Shown here in pieces: positions 20,691 through 31,119 of a stretch of 64,000 nt of DNA; position 1 is the first letter of the stretch, and each line of letters opens with the position of its first letter. The position numbers and the translations under genes are program-made. The notes beneath the pieces were generated by a model, which did no database searches, was not told the origin of the DNA, and saw nothing but the letters and a program-made list of their open reading frames with translations. The DNA is from Periplaneta americana (taxonomy: Eukaryota; Arthropoda; Insecta; Blattodea; Blattidae), in assembly GCF_040183065.1 (NCBI RefSeq), contig NC_091117.1:107066001-107130000 (forward strand). The letters are read 5' to 3'.

Positions 20691-22914
20691 TTACATTTTT
20701 CATGGAAATATTGAATAATTTATATGACTGGTAATGTTTTGAATGGAATCATATAATCATTATAGTAAGAAATAATTTACAGTACGATTACACTACTAAC
20801 ACTTTCTAACTATTTTTCACTAATCTTAACACTAACTCACAGATTCTACAGTTAAAAACAAGGTATGTTACAAACGGGTGCGTGCTCGACAATGACCAAC
20901 AAATGTGTCTAAGCTCTTTCAAACCACGATAGAAACTGCAAAAATACCCACAGATACAATTCACTACAAGCTGTTGTTAGAGGAAAGGGTAATTAAAGAA
21001 TACCTGTATTCAGTAACCTGTCACCATTGACAGTAATTATTTACAACGGGAAAACCCAGCATGTTGGTTTTAAACCAACAACGCACCCGCTCGAAGGTTA
21101 AAAACAGTAAGTGGTATTACTCCAGAAATTAGTAACACATTTTGTGACATCATTAGCACTAGAGTATGTGATCAAGAGAAAGAAGACTATATTGTATGAT
21201 GTCAAAATGTTGTACTAAGTGTGCAAATGTACATCTAAGAGTACTCTTTAAATGAGAGAATTTCAAACCAGGTGGTTAATGAACTAGCAAGTTACTCTGA
21301 AAGAAACTCATGGAACTGTTATTCAGTGTCTTGATGCTCTGTCCAATTTGCTACCCCAAGTCTTATGTCATACATTCATCAAACAAGTATATTTTTTTTT
21401 TAAGAAAAAAAAAGAAATCTGCAAATGAGAGGAACATTTGCGCAAGAAGACTTCGCAGAAAATTATACACTTCAGATGTGGAGGACACATTGGTCAGAAG
21501 CACAAATCACCTCAGATGTAGAATGAAGTTCAGAGTACACATTGGTCAGAGGGATATGTTTTGAAATCACAAAAATTCTGAATATTTCTATGCTGTTATT
21601 AGGGCTGAGCTTGATCACAATAACTAATCTGTACATGCATTCTTGGATAAATTATAAATCATTTTAAATCTGTTAACCCAAACACAGAAACTGTTACCTA
21701 CTTTTATGAATGATGGTGCTGTCAGTCAGTTTAAACAACATTTTTATATTTGCAATCTAATATTTGTTAAAGAATGCTATGGAGTAACAGCTTCATGGCA
21801 CTTCGTAAATATTTTTCATATTTCTGCCCTTGAAATTACAGAAAATAAGGATGACTTGAATAGTATATGGACCTGAATAGTTCCAGTAGGGATGACTGAA
21901 AACATTCATGCTGTGATGCATGGACATTCTGCTCCATACAAAATTACATATAAATATTATTCACTAAGTTATTACCCCAAAAACTTGTTCGCAATTTCAA
22001 AAGCAAACTTCGGAAAATGTGAGTATAACATAGGGAATAGACAACCATTCTACCTTACTTCAAGGGGATTTTGCTTTGATATTCTATGCTGGAAAAAGAA
22101 GTACTTGATTATTTGTGGATCACGTGACTGATGTTGATAAAAAAAAAAAAGGAACATACAAAATTACATTTTCTAGAAGAAATTATGAAAATGGAAAAAA
22201 TATTTACATTTCCCTCAAAAGAAGATAAATGTTGGGTAGAAGGAGACCAAATTATAGGCAAACTACCAAAACATTGATCGGAGGATTAAGTAGGCCTACC
22301 ATTTCTCTGATCCTATCACTAAAACAGAATGAAAGTATTACTGTATATTGTCATTCCGTTACTATTATTAATGTTTTTTAATATAATATTGGTGGAAAAT
22401 ATTTAATTCATATACAATTTTGTTTCTTATTCATCTCTTTCTGTAGTATAATTTTTGTACTTCACTATAGCATGTAAGTGAGCTGAATTATTGTTGTATT
22501 GTTTGTAAGGACAAAATGCATGTATAAATGATGTCATTTCGTTACCAGGAACATTTTTCTTTGAGACACTAATTACATTTATGGAAAATAAATTTTGTAT
22601 TCCATGAAAATTACATTTGTTTGCCTTGTTGAAAATATAGTAGGCCTACCAGTACAAAGTTTACCTCGATTTGTTTTTTCTTGTCTACATCTCAAAAGTG
22701 TAAAAACTGAACAATTGTCATTCCATTACTCATAAACTGCACTTCGCCAAAATATCAAGAATTACAAATGAACAGATAATAAAATTTTTAGGACCATACT
22801 TTAGAAAGTAAGAGAAAAGCGAATGAGGGAGATAAAAAACTTAAAAGATATGTAAAATAAATTTAAAAATTTATCAATCAATCTTCTTAATGTATCCAGC
22901 TGTTTGCTGACAAC
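20691..22914. other. Intron DNA, nothing recognised
   Basis: No recognisable domain. A small inverted pair, CGGGTGCGT near 20875 and ACGCACCCG near 21084, and the palindrome GTTGGTTTTAAACCAAC near 21065, hint at a short decayed MITE. Several TAGGCCTA octamers occur here and to the right. Confidence 0.5.
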
Positions 22915-23490
22915 ATAAAGTCCACTATAGTCCACTGTAGTCCATTCATTTCTTGTTTTTCACGAGAAATGAGGGGTATTTTGATCGGTGTTCATTATAG
23001 ATACCTGTTGCTAGTAATCAATATATACTGCAGGGCTGTGTCTTCTGCAACTGGTACTGATGATTTTAATTTACTTCTTTTGTGGTTTATGGATGGACAG
23101 TATAGAAGAATGTGTTCCAGATCGTCATCACCACAGACAAGTAGGATTATCAGAAATGTGAAATCGGTGCAAGTACAATTGAGTGACAATGTGACCTGTT
23201 CTGGCTCTTGTTAAAAATGTTTGAACATGTCTGCGAAAGTTTTTGTACATTTCCAGGTCATTTGGTTTCTTTTATACAGACTGTAAAATTTTTCCTTTGT
23301 CAGAAGAGAGCCAATTGTTGATCCATAGGTTTGTAAAATGAGACTTTACTGAAGCAAAAGCATTGGATAGAGATATCACTTGAAGAGGTCTCGGTTGCAA
23401 ATATGTTGCCTGTTTTGCAATATTATCGACTTTCTCGTTTCCAGGTATACCACAATGACTAGGTATCCATTGAAATGTTATTTCCTTTTG
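22915..23490 (-). pseudogene. LINE with RNase H domain, C-terminal remnant
   Basis: Read on the minus strand, the frame passes through WIPSHCGIPGNEKVDNIAKQ, the last conserved block of the RNase H domain found in I/R1/LOA-type LINEs. Then follow a helical region (VISLSNAFASVKSHFTNLWI) and the post-RNase-H zinc-knuckle-like CGDDDLEHILLYCPS. A stop and a frame change interrupt it. It is a different LINE lineage from the CR1/Jockey-group and RTE-like elements in the window, which lack RNase H. Confidence 0.7.
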
Positions 23491-23529
23491 GAGTTCTTTT
23501 TAGTTTAAAATTTAAAAATTTATGTGTGC

Positions 23530-23670
23530 ATATAATGTAAGAAGACATACTGATGTAGTATATATATAAACTGTATATTGATAAGTGAGTGGTAGCTATA
23601 TGACCAGAGGTCAATGCTGTCATTCGACACTGTAATGCACTGCAACCAAATAAATAAATAAAAAATTAAA
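23530..23670 (+). mobile_element. Retroelement 3' end with (AAAT)n tail
   Basis: GACCAGAGGTCAATGCTGTC, then ACTGTAATGCACTGCAACC, runs straight into AAATAAATAAATAAA. This looks like a plus-strand LINE or SINE 3' terminus. No coding part is attached; family unknown. Confidence 0.45.
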
Positions 23671-23849
23671 GGCAAAACAGTACAATCTACACATACCATA
23701 ACAAGAATTCTTCAAATGTGTACCAGTATAAAGTTTTCTCTCAACTTGATTTTAAAAATACCTTAAACTTTTCATATTCACCTACATATGTCTGCATGTA
23801 ACTTACTGATGACAGTACGCCTACTTGTGGTACAAGTGCTTTTGTAAGT

Positions 23850-24412
23850 CTTGAACTTCTCGCATATTATGTAGGTAATTAGTAACAAGTGGAACGGAGA
23901 AGGGGCTACAAGAGTATATTACAATATACAAAAGTTCAGTGAAGCAAAAGGAAATTGTGCCTCCTTTGGTGTAGCTTTTCTGAAAAAAATATTCTTTTAG
24001 CTTTCCAAAGTAACAAGGTAACAGCATCAATTTACATTAATTACCTGTCAATCATAACTTAAGAATTTACATAACACTCGAGAGGTCCAGGACCCAATAC
24101 TAGGGAAACTAACCATTTCCATAACAATTCATCCTGAACATCTCGCATGTTATGTTAGTAATTAGTAACAAGTGGGGGGAAGAGCTACAACAATGGATTA
24201 GAATATACAGGTAAGTATCAAACGATTTTTATGTTGAAAGTATTTGTGGCTGCGAACTAGAAGCACGCACCTATTTATCAATAGGCCTACAGACATCTCA
24301 CAGAAAGCAAAAGAAAACTGTCTCTCCTTTGGTGTAGTTTTTCTGAAAATACCACTTTTAAGCTATGATTGATAGGTCATTACATTAGTGTAAACTGATG
24401 TTCTTGTCTTCT
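23850..24412. mobile_element. Composite MITE with imperfect TIRs
   Basis: The left repeat near 24025-24063 (TTACATTAATTACCTGTCAA...) is complementary to the right repeat near 24361-24402. The interior of this unit (24134-24370) repeats, diverged, the segment just outside the left end (23852-24010), sharing words such as TTAGTAACAAGTGG and CTCCTTTGGTGTAG. Two related MITE copies therefore sit side by side or overlap. No coding content. Confidence 0.55.
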
Positions 24413-24943
24413 TACTTTAGAGAGCTAAAAAACCTTAAAGATATTTTTCCAGAGAAGGTAGTTGTTCTGTAGGCCTACCTGCCTAAATATGGATATTTTG
24501 CTAATAAATACGTTTTCAACTGGTCTGTTATATTATAGTTTTGGTCTTCTTTCTTAAATTATTTCATATCAATTATCATTACTAACTCAACCCCTAATTC
24601 CATTAACATTGCTGACAACGTAGGCCTAAGTTAATAGGCTAACTCACCATTTATTGTGTTATGTTATTAATCTGTGACTAGTTATTTGCATTTCATCACT
24701 TGTTCTATTACTTTACTATATAATCTAATATATTATTTTAATGTACCGAAGTACATATGATATTCCCATGCCGGAGAGAATTTTTCTCCGTTCCATTACT
24801 CTTCCATCATATATAATCTAAGTTTTCTTTTATACTGTAAGTGCTTTTGTTTTTGTTTACCAAGATTTTCATGTTATATTTGCTTATTACCTATTGTTGA
24901 GTACTATTGGAGTATAACTGTATAAGTTTAAATGACCATTATT

Positions 24944-26541
24944 CAGTGACGTGCAGTCCACACAAGCAACCCAAGCACGGCATGGGCAGCACTGATTGAT
25001 TATAAGAATCACGATATCTACGTAAATCCATAATTAAACTTTCTGTTTATTTAATCATAAAGTTTTGTTAATTGTAAGTAGCGTGATGGGGGTATATACA
25101 ATGCACATACTGTGGTCCCAAGCTGACAGCAGCATGCCAGCAGTGCAGAATGCAGGTTAGCATGGGAGTTGCCAAGTACAATAAAAAGTTTTGATTATGT
25201 CTGGTGATAATAATAATTTAATTCAGCAACAAAAGAATATTACTCGCCATTTTCAGAATACCAATTACGAAAGATGCGATTGGCTTAGTGGAAGTGTTAG
25301 GTATAACAGACTATTTTGTTGGAATTGTTTGCTGTTTAGCTGTGATAGAAGCTCCACTTGGAAAACTACAGGATACAAGAAGCTAAATACAGTAATTTAA
25401 CTAAAGCAATATGGGATCATGATGTTGCTATTGCACATATTCGTGCTTCTAACACACTCGCGACTTTTGGAACTGTGCATAATGAAACTGAGCTAAGTGA
25501 CCAAACACAACAAAGTATTATTCTACATAATGAAAAGATAACACGCAATAGAGACATTCTGAAAAGGCTTATAAACGTCGTTTGTTTACTTGCAAAACTG
25601 AACTCACATTCAGAGAAAATGGTGAGTCGAAAATGTCCAACAACAGCGGTAATTATTTAGAACTTTTGAACTACACCGCCCAGTATGACCCTCTCCAAAA
25701 AGTTATTTCGAGACATCTACAGTATTCAAATGTGTATCAAATCGTATTCAAACTGGTTTAATTGAATTTGCTGCTAGTGCACTTAATAAAGAAATTAAAC
25801 AGCAATTACATAAATCTGATTTTTTTGCCATATTAGCTGATGAGACAACTGACGTCTCAAATAAATCACAATTTTGTCTCATTTATCGATATACGATTGA
25901 AGGAAGGGTGGTAGAGCGGTTTGTGTGTCTCCGTGATGTGAGGACAAAACAGCAGCAGCACATTCTGATCTTATTGTGAGACATATTCAAGACTTTTCAA
26001 ACTGGAGTAGAAACTTGTCGAACAGAGCTACGATGGAAGTGCAGTGATGGCCTCTTCATTACATGGTGTCAAGCTAATATTAAGGCATATTTTCCACAAG
26101 CTCTCTTTCCTCACTGCTATGCACACTTTTTAAATTTAACACTGTCCCAAAGTGCTTCAAGTATTCCTGAATGCCGTATATTTTTTGCTACACTTTCTGG
26201 GCTTGCAGCGTTTTTCTCCAAATCATCAATGCGCAAAAAATTTCTTGATGAATTTCTGGGTCAATGATTACCACATGTTTCCCCAACAAGATGGAATGAC
26301 TCGTCACGACTTACCAATACTTAGAGTAGTCTTTTATAATAATATTTTTAATTTTAGGCAGTAGTTGGCAGTAGTTGCAGTAGGCATAATCTTACAGATT
26401 TTGAAAAAAAAAAAAAAGAAATTGGTATTTTTATAATAAGTAATGTTATAAATATTTGAATCAAATATAAATAGTAAGACGGAAAAGAAAACTTGACTAC
26501 GCGGCTGCTTGGGTAATCTGTTGGGCCACCGCACGTCACTG
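24944..26541. mobile_element. hAT transposon, 1.6 kb, TIRs and near-perfect 8-bp duplication
   Basis: The left end is CAGTGACGTGCAGTCC, and the complement of the right end is CAGTGACGTGCGGTGG. Both continue into a CCCAAGCA-containing segment. The flanking octamers are CCATTATT (24936-24943) and TCATTATT (26542-26549), 7 of 8 identical, as expected for an hAT target duplication. It encloses a broken ZMYM-like transposase gene on the plus strand. Confidence 0.85.
25191..26290 (+). pseudogene. hAT transposase, ZMYM1/DUF4371-like, broken
   Basis: It begins MSGDNNNLIQQQKNITRHFQ with a TTF-type zinc finger (YNRLFCWNCLLFS). The DUF4371-like linker ILHNEKITRNRDILKRLINV comes next. Later the frame passes a LADETTDVS-like segment, the conserved hAT stretch containing the first catalytic Asp, and then a CYAHF/LNL-type segment. 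At least four frameshifts or stops break the gene, and the C-terminal dimerisation region is absent. Element length (1.6 kb) is short for an autonomous copy of this family. The gene at 60559-61325 is a relative with the same order of blocks. Confidence 0.75.
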
Positions 26542-26549
26542 TCATTATT

Positions 26550-27305
26550 ATATGTATTATTTCTGTTATTATTTCTGTTCTCTACTCCGTAATTGAGGAG
26601 TTGAATCGAAAATGGGTGTAACCCAGAAATTGAAGTTTTGAGAAAAAGGTCTTTGAAATATTTGAGTAGCTGTATAAATAACGGTGATTCACGTTATTAT
26701 TCAATATTTTATTAACTGAAAAACATTTTAATTGATATAAATGTGTATACAGTAAGGGAGAAATAGTCGTTATAAAATAACCTTGCAATTGCCCTTATTC
26801 CATTCAATGGCCTTTCTTCCATTTAATTACCCTATGCATGGAAAAACGGCAGAACAAATTTCCTTCTGCGATTTCTTGTTGAGGATTAAATAAAGAGGAT
26901 TACACAAGGAATATGATCACACAATTTATACTGTTTCAAGGACAACATTGTGATTCATCATATTTTTAAATACGTGAGAAATGATTAAAGTAAAATGCTT
27001 CCTTTTTTGTAAACACAACCATATTTTCAGAACAGTATTAAAGATTCCACTTGAAATGGTAAAGTTATTGTGTAAAAAAAGAAAACATGAGGAAATTCTT
27101 TACGAAAAAATGTGCTAGATACAACAAAAGTCAGGTTGATGAAACTTAGCAAAGACTAGTTCAAAGTAACCTAAGTCTTCTTTTCTTCTGACAGGAATGT
27201 GTACAGACTCCTTACATCATTTTCCTTCCTCGATTTCATAGGGTTTGATGGGACTGCTGGAACATCTAAATCTGTTAAATGCTGCGTCCTCTTGCCAAAA
27301 GAATA
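26550..27305. other. Intron DNA, nothing recognised
   Basis: A 35-bp segment near 26590-26625 (GTAATTGAGGAGTTGAATCG...) recurs inverted near 34622-34657. No gene seen. Confidence 0.5.
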
Positions 27306-27520
27306 TGTACAGCTGTCAAAAAAAAAAAAGTGGCCGCACTTGTGAACAGCGAATATTTTCAAAGTCCACTTCGGGTCGCGGCGATGTTACACGATGCATG
27401 TGCTTGTACAAGCAGTTCCCGAACTATGAAAGTGTTCCATGTCTGCGCCTCGTAGGCCAGCGGTAGAGTGCTTGTTTAGTGATTCAAAGGTTGTGGGTTC
27501 GGGCCTTCTTCAAGTTTTCA
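27306..27520 (+). mobile_element. tRNA-like element 1 (SINE-type)
   Basis: The tRNA-like part is at about 27445-27505, with an A-box-like TAGGCCAGCGGTAGAGTGC and a B-box-like GTGGGTTCGGGCC, then a T-rich run. Upstream, TGTACAGCTGTC, an A run, GTGGCCGC and GGCGATGTTACA match the segment upstream of the tRNA-like unit at 29935-30012. The shared 5' block argues for a dispersed element, not a tRNA gene; the anticodon arm does not fold well. Confidence 0.5.
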
Positions 27521-27526
27521 TTTTAT

Positions 27527-28620
27527 TTTTTAATCGTTCTTTAGCGATGTAAATGCTATTCAAATTATCATTTATATTCAGTTATCGTTCTTTATGGATA
27601 TCACGTTACTTATATTTTGTTATCGTTCTTTAGAGATATGAATAAAATTCAAGTCATCATTTGTATTCTGTTATCGTTTTATAATGATATGAATAACAAT
27701 TTTTATTATTGTATTTCCAATGGTGGTTAGCCCTATTTTACATATGTATGTTAGGGCTATAGTTTCATACACAAAAAAGATAAGCATAAAGAAAAATAGA
27801 AAAGAAAATTAAATTAGCTTACGCGATGTAAACAAAACATAAACAAACCGTAAATTAGGCATTGCGATTGCAAAATAAATATCAGGCATCAATTTGAAAC
27901 ATACAAAAACATTAACAACACACATACGTAACACTTCTATAACACAAATACGCAGCCTACCGTACCATACATCATAAATTAATACACAATAGTCATATAA
28001 ACACAATCAAACTATAATTACGACATTGCGACGATATCAAGCATCACATAACTGACTCACATACATAACAAATCAAGCATCCGTTGCAACACATACACTT
28101 CAACATAGTAACCACACTTTTAAAAGTTACAAATTTGGCTCCAAGAAGAATAAATAGGACACTGTTACTAATTACTATTCTTCTACAATTTCTTAAATAT
28201 ATCTGTAATAAATCTGTGAAATTCCGATATGAATAATATTCACGTTTTGTATATTGTTATCGTTCTTTAGCGATATAGATAATATTCAAGTTATCATTTA
28301 TATTCTGTTTTCCTTCATTAGCATTATAAAATAATATTAAAGTTATTTATATTGTTATTGTTCTTTCGCAATATAAATAATCTGTATTTTATGTAAGTAA
28401 TTATTATAACACAAATAACCATCCTTCTTTGTAAAATAGGTTATTTTATTTAGATAATTAAATAAGTATTATATAATATCTTATATTAATTAAACAAACC
28501 GATATTTATCATTTATATTCTGTTATCGTTCTTTAGTGATACTGTATAAATAATATTCTAGTTATTTATATTGTAATCGTTCTTTAGCGATATAAATAAC
28601 ATAAATTTAATATTAAGTTT
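27527..28620 (+). repeat. Dispersed hairpin repeat, core ATCGTTCTTTAGCGAT
   Basis: Eight copies of a core such as GTTATCGTTCTTTAGCGATA lie at about 27533, 27584, 27621, 27671, 28258, 28358, 28521 and 28577, in three clusters. Each is embedded in ATTCAAGTTATCATTTATATT-like spacers. Core ends are complementary (ATCG/CGAT). The copy at 28358 has ATTG/CAAT, a paired change that keeps the stem. No coding content. Confidence 0.7.
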
Positions 28621-28699
28621 CGAAAAATCCAGTTGCATAATACTGGTATTAGTTTTTCTTTTTGTATTATTACATTATACTATCTTGAACCACAATAAA

Positions 28700-28780
28700 A
28701 TGAAAAGGAGTAACGAGGAATTGAACCTGAGACGTTGACATCTAAATTTCGACGTTCGTCCGCTGAGCTACGAGGGCAAA
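28700..28780 (-). mobile_element. tRNA-like element 2 (SINE-type)
   Basis: The minus strand reads CCTCGTAGCTCAGCGGACG (A box), later CAGGTTCAATTCCTCG (B box), then a T-rich stretch. The anticodon arm is not canonical. Upstream sequence resembles that of element 1 (GAAAxTGTTCCA before the CCTCGTA). Confidence 0.5.
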
Positions 28781-28839
28781 AGTGTGGAAACATTTTCGGA
28801 AAAATTGGCCCAATCACACTCTAAGATTTTCTGATGATT

Positions 28840-29665
28840 TGTAGAAGCTAGTCCAGGATGCGGGGGGCAAAGGCTAATTGAGATTTCCCGGTCTCTGATC
28901 GGGTCAAACATCCTGATAGAATTAATATTTAACCCTTGCCGTGACTTTCGGTGAAGTCCGGAGGGCCCAATTAGTCAAATCCACTCTCCTCATCTCCATG
29001 CTTGGGTCCCCTGGAATTTAATAAGATGCGAAAGAGATAGTGGTGTGCGGAAAGCAACGGGATGTTACCGCATTTAGGCCTATCCTTCCCAAGAAAAACT
29101 GCAAACATAAACAAAGGAAGCTTTTAATAGAAGAAGAAGGATATTCTGCGGACCTCTGGAAAAATAACTAAGGAAGAGACTAGTGAAGTGCTTTGTGTGG
29201 AGTGTGGCATTGTATGGGGAAGGAACATGGACATTACGACGAAATGAAGAGAAACGAATTGAATCATTTGAAATGTGGATATGGTGAAGAACGGTGCGTG
29301 TGAAGTGGACAGACAGAATAAGAAATAAAATTGTGTTTGAAAAAGTGAGTGAAGAAAGAATAATGCTGAAACTGATTAGAAAGAGAAAAAGGAATTGGTT
29401 GGGTCTCTGGTTGAAAAGAATAATAGAAGACATTAGGATATGTGGATCATATGCGGAGACTAAGAGGAAGGCAGAAAATAGGAAAGATTGGAGATTGCTG
29501 GGTTCGCAATGAAAGACCTGCCCATGGACAGAACACTTATGTATGTGGGTATGTTCAGAATGCCTGGAATATCGTGTCTATTTGCTATTTGCAAAGACTA
29601 GTCGATTCCATGCCCACTCGACAGCAAGATGATCGAGATAAGAGGAAGATAGACTAAATATTGAA
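28840..29665 (+). pseudogene. LINE remnant, C-terminal ORF part
   Basis: Frames from about 29130 to 29510 read LVKCFVWSVALYGEGTWTL, then RRNEEKRIESFEMWIW, then RVKWTDRIRNKIVFEKVSEE, then LIRKRKRNWLGLWLKRI. This is the familiar C-terminus of arthropod APE/RT LINEs, where ALYGxETWTL is followed by the RRMxxIxWxDxxxNExVLxR block. Stops split it. The preceding 28840-29100, with no frame, looks like attached non-coding LINE sequence. After the ORF, CACTCGACAGCAAGATGATC may be its 3' UTR. Confidence 0.65.
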
Positions 29666-29934
29666 TTGTGGCTTTTTGTTTTGTTTTTTGAATGCTTAAT
29701 TGTTTGAATGTTTTAAGGCCGACACCAGTAAATTTGTTATGTTTATGCCACGAAAGCTATTTTTATTGAGAATAAAATCTTTTTTCTTTCCATTTGCAGC
29801 CACAATATCATAATGATAAAGTCATGGCATAATATATTAATGAACCTGATGTTAATTACTAAAATAATCGTAAAAGAGAAAGGAGTCATTATGTATAGTT
29901 TATCTCTCTCAAAAATATAACAAAAAAGAACATA

Positions 29935-30160
29935 AAAAGCACGAGGTTGTAGTCGAACGCAGGACCTCATGAATAAGAGGCCTGAACGCTACCATTACCC
30001 TATCGAATCACGGAATGAATACTTCAATTATAACTGTAGATATCAGGCAACGTGGTCCAACAACATGTAACATCGCCTGTCTCCGAATTATAGAGAAGAT
30101 ACCCGAAGGGAACTTTGTTCCAGGAGAGCGGCCACTTTTTCTTTTGACAGCTGTACAGTA
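29935..30160 (-). mobile_element. tRNA-like element 3 with shared 5' block
   Basis: The tRNA-like unit (minus strand, about 30012-29940) has TAGGGTAATGGTAGCGT and TGCGTTCGACTACAACC, followed by a T-rich run. Its 5' block at 30157-30061 contains TGTACAGCTGTCAAAAG, GTGGCCGC and GGCGATGTTACA, shared with element 1 at 27306-27395. Likely another copy of the same family. Confidence 0.5.
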
Positions 30161-30239
30161 ACAACCGAAAAAGCTCTCTGAAGCAGACACGATGCCAATA
30201 GAAGAATTTTTCAGTTTTGTATATGACTGAATTTTGAAA

Positions 30240-31110
30240 TCCTATCTTTTGTTGCGAGTTTCTTATTCTTGAAAAGAGTTGTCAGTTTGGCTCCAGTCAA
30301 AGATATACTCATTTCCTTCAATCACCATAAATGTAGCTGGACTCAGCCTACAGGTTAGAAGAATCTGAACATATTCCGCAGCTAAGTAAATAATTTTGTT
30401 CCTCTTGACTATCATGCTATACAAACCGAAATCCTAGTCACATTGGTTGTAAGAGTGACCACAAACTGGAAAAATATGGGTAACTTTAAACGTTTATCTT
30501 TGTTGACAACCAAGAACAGAAACGTACCATTGTGAGGTTCTTATTTTGACTGAATCTGAAAAGAGAACTGTCTCCTCAATATTTGTAGAGTTCGTATATT
30601 GTGAACATAGTCACACTGTGTTTGGATCCTTTTTCGACTTTGTCTCTAGGAAGTAGTAAAAGAAGCTGGAGTCATCATTGTGCCAGTGGATAATGAAGAT
30701 GTAAAACCATAGTAGTCTCTAAAAAAACTGAGAGGTAACATTCAATCTGGGACGTGCTAAATTCTGGACACAGTCAAACTCTAACACAAACATTTGTTCG
30801 TGGTAATCTGGAAGTATAATCTGTCCTCTTGCAAAAGTTGAAATAGGATCTGTACTCTTTGTTTAGAGTTGTGCCCATTTCTGGCCTGTAGTAAGAGCTA
30901 ATAAGATTGAACACCTTTATATTGAGATTGAGATTCTCGAAGTATAATTTTTTAGATTTTTCTTTCTTGGTATGATAGCTGAATCCAGAATTTATTTTTC
31001 GTTTTCTCGTTGCTTTGTTTGTTACCAATACATTGTTCACCACATTCACTTTCACATTTGCTTGAACCGAAAGATGCATCATCACTGAACACATAAAATT
31101 CACTGGGCAT
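30240..31110 (-). pseudogene. DUF7869-like mobile-element protein remnant
   Basis: Minus-strand pieces, in order but in different frames, are a Cys-rich start (GSSKCESECGEQC), then YFQITTNKCLC followed by EFDCVQNLARPRLNVTSQFF, then WHNDDSSFFYYF, then SQNKNLTMVRFCSWL, then THIFPVCGHSYNQCD, then IIYLAAEYVQILLTC. The QNKN...GHSxxxCDxDFG order is one I associate with an arthropod RNase-H-like family annotated as DUF7869, often found in mobile-element contexts. Several stops and frameshifts break it. The family name is from memory and should be treated as a hypothesis. Confidence 0.45.
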
Positions 31111-31119
31111 TTAAAAAAA

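Noticed and set aside
27445..27505. Functional tRNA gene (and the similar units at 28700, 29940, 31480 and 34050)
   Set aside because: A and B boxes are present, but the anticodon and T arms do not fold canonically, and two units share a non-tRNA 5' block.
27527..28620. CRISPR-like array
   Set aside because: Repeat spacing is irregular, spacers are related AT-rich DNA, and the genome is eukaryotic.
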